From: UBA12026 sp035291405 | Lineage (GTDB): Bacteria; Patescibacteriota; Microgenomatia; UBA8517 | Reading direction: 5' to 3' | Assembly (NCBI GenBank): GCA_035291405.1 | Contig: DATDSD010000059.1 | Span: 1-6,735, forward strand | DNA: 6,735 nucleotides | Shown: one piece after another, positions 6,292 to 6,735 of the stretch | How the letters are laid out: each line of letters starts with the position of its first letter | Position numbering within the stretch: the first letter of the stretch is position 1 | Made by a program: the position numbers and the translations under genes | Notes under the pieces: generated by a model | Seen by the model: the letters and a program-made list of their open reading frames with translations, nothing else | What the model was told of the DNA's origin: nothing | The model's database searches: none

Positions 6292-6735
6292 TAATATTTT
6301 ATATCTCCGTTATATAAACTTCTAATATCCTTTATCTTAAATCTGTCCATTACAATGCGGTCAAGTCCCATTCCAAATGCAAAACCTGATATTTTTTTGG
6401 GATTGTAACCAAAATTTTTAAGGATTTGCGGATGTATCATTCCTGCCCCCAACATTTCAATCCAACCCCTTCCCTTGCAAACGGCACAGCCCTTTTGATT
6501 ACAGAATTTACAATCAAGGTCAAGGCCCACACCTGGTTCGACCTCCGGATAGTATTTGCACCTGAATCTTATTTTTCTGTCTTCTCCAAAATATGATTTT
6601 ACAAAATAAAATAAAGTACCTTTTAAGTCGGCCATAGAAATTCCTTCCTGTAGCGCAAAACCCTGGAATTGATAAAACATTGCATTGTTGGTGGCATTAA
6701 CACTTTCAAATCGGTAACATTTTCCCGCAACCACC
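6291..6735 (-). CDS. pheS: Phenylalanyl-tRNA synthetase alpha subunit, C-terminal part (runs off right edge)
   Basis: This is the last 147 or so codons of the catalytic alpha subunit, which makes phenylalanyl-adenylate and transfers Phe to tRNA. The true start is beyond 6735; the GTG at 6734 is an internal valine (VVAGKCYRFE, where relatives have V.PGRVYR.D/E). Class II motif 2 is visible (CYRFESVNATNNAMFYQ), then ISMADLKGTL and FGEDRKIRFR, and class II motif 3 as GFAFGMGLDRIVM, with the conserved alanine of GFAFG that controls amino-acid size selection. Between motifs 2 and 3 there is a C-x2-C-x4-C-x2-C knuckle (DCKFCNQKGCAVCKGRGW), which resembles a zinc site and is absent from the E. coli and Thermus subunits. 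Some normally conserved pocket positions differ: Q-F-Q in place of Q-x-E, and YYPEVEP in place of YFPFxEP. It is followed by pheT with a one-base overlap, forming the pheST operon. Confidence 0.96.
   Translation of the reverse strand, partial: VVAGKCYRFESVNATNNAMFYQFQGFALQEGISMADLKGTLFYFVKSYFGEDRKIRFRCKYYPEVEPGVGLDLDCKFCNQKGCAVCKGRGWIEMLGAGMIHPQILKNFGYNPKKISGFAFGMGLDRIVMDRFKIKDIRSLYNGDIKY
6477..6512 (-). other. pheS: Predicted zinc-knuckle insertion in PheS (C-x2-C-x4-C-x2-C)
   Basis: Four cysteine codons at 6512-6510, 6503-6501, 6488-6486 and 6479-6477 encode CKFCNQKGCAVC, immediately followed by KGRGW. The second pair, CAVCKGRG, has the CxxCxGxG shape of DnaJ-type zinc knuckles. It replaces the short turn found just before the conserved G-W-x-E segment in the E. 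coli and Thermus enzymes. Zinc binding is inferred from the cysteine spacing only. Confidence 0.65.

Noticed and set aside
6291..6734. Treating GTG at 6734 as the pheS start
   Set aside because: The frame stays open to the window edge, and the residues around this GTG match the interior of PheS just before motif 2. The gene is cut by the window, not truncated.
1..6735. CRISPR arrays, tRNA or rRNA genes, insertion sequences, phage or defence genes
   Set aside because: Coding sequence of five conserved genes and one small gene covers nearly the whole window. No repeat-spacer pattern, cloverleaf, transposase motif or terminal inverted repeats were seen.

Overview
This window looks like part of the chromosome of a low-GC bacterium with compact genes. 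I lean towards the Candidate Phyla Radiation (Patescibacteria, Microgenomates-like). The basis is the trimmed phenylalanyl-tRNA synthetase beta subunit, near-absent intergenic space, no clear Shine-Dalgarno sites, a tiny membrane protein squeezed between housekeeping genes, and a class A penicillin-binding protein with an Ig-like tail. This placement is inference: there is no rRNA or ribosomal-protein marker here. All long frames stay open when UGA is read as stop and pheT ends in TGA, so the genetic code appears standard. That argues against the UGA-glycine lineages (Gracilibacteria/Absconditabacteria).

Layout: (1) 1-1742, minus strand, a tight cluster transcribed right to left: tyrS (tyrosyl-tRNA synthetase), then a 33-residue single-pass membrane protein, then the 5' end of recG (DNA helicase), which runs off the left edge. 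Gaps between these genes are 16 and 23 bases. (2) 1743-1809, a 67-base divergent control region. The tyrS side has a perfect TATAAT eight bases from the ATG, which suggests a nearly leaderless mRNA. (3) 1810-4350, plus strand, a class A penicillin-binding protein that polymerises and cross-links peptidoglycan. (4) 4369-6735, minus strand, pheT and the 3' part of pheS, overlapping by one base. They converge on the penicillin-binding protein gene with 18 bases between them.

Functionally this is core housekeeping: two aminoacyl-tRNA synthetases, a fork-repair helicase and a cell-wall synthase. I see no mobile element, CRISPR array, tRNA or rRNA gene, and no evidence of an undescribed multi-gene system. 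The points most worth a second look are the unrecognised small membrane protein, the PheT that lacks its N-terminal tRNA-binding OB domain, and the zinc-knuckle insertion and pocket substitutions in PheS. The apparently leaderless starts and the cysteine-bearing C-terminal extension of the penicillin-binding protein also deserve attention.
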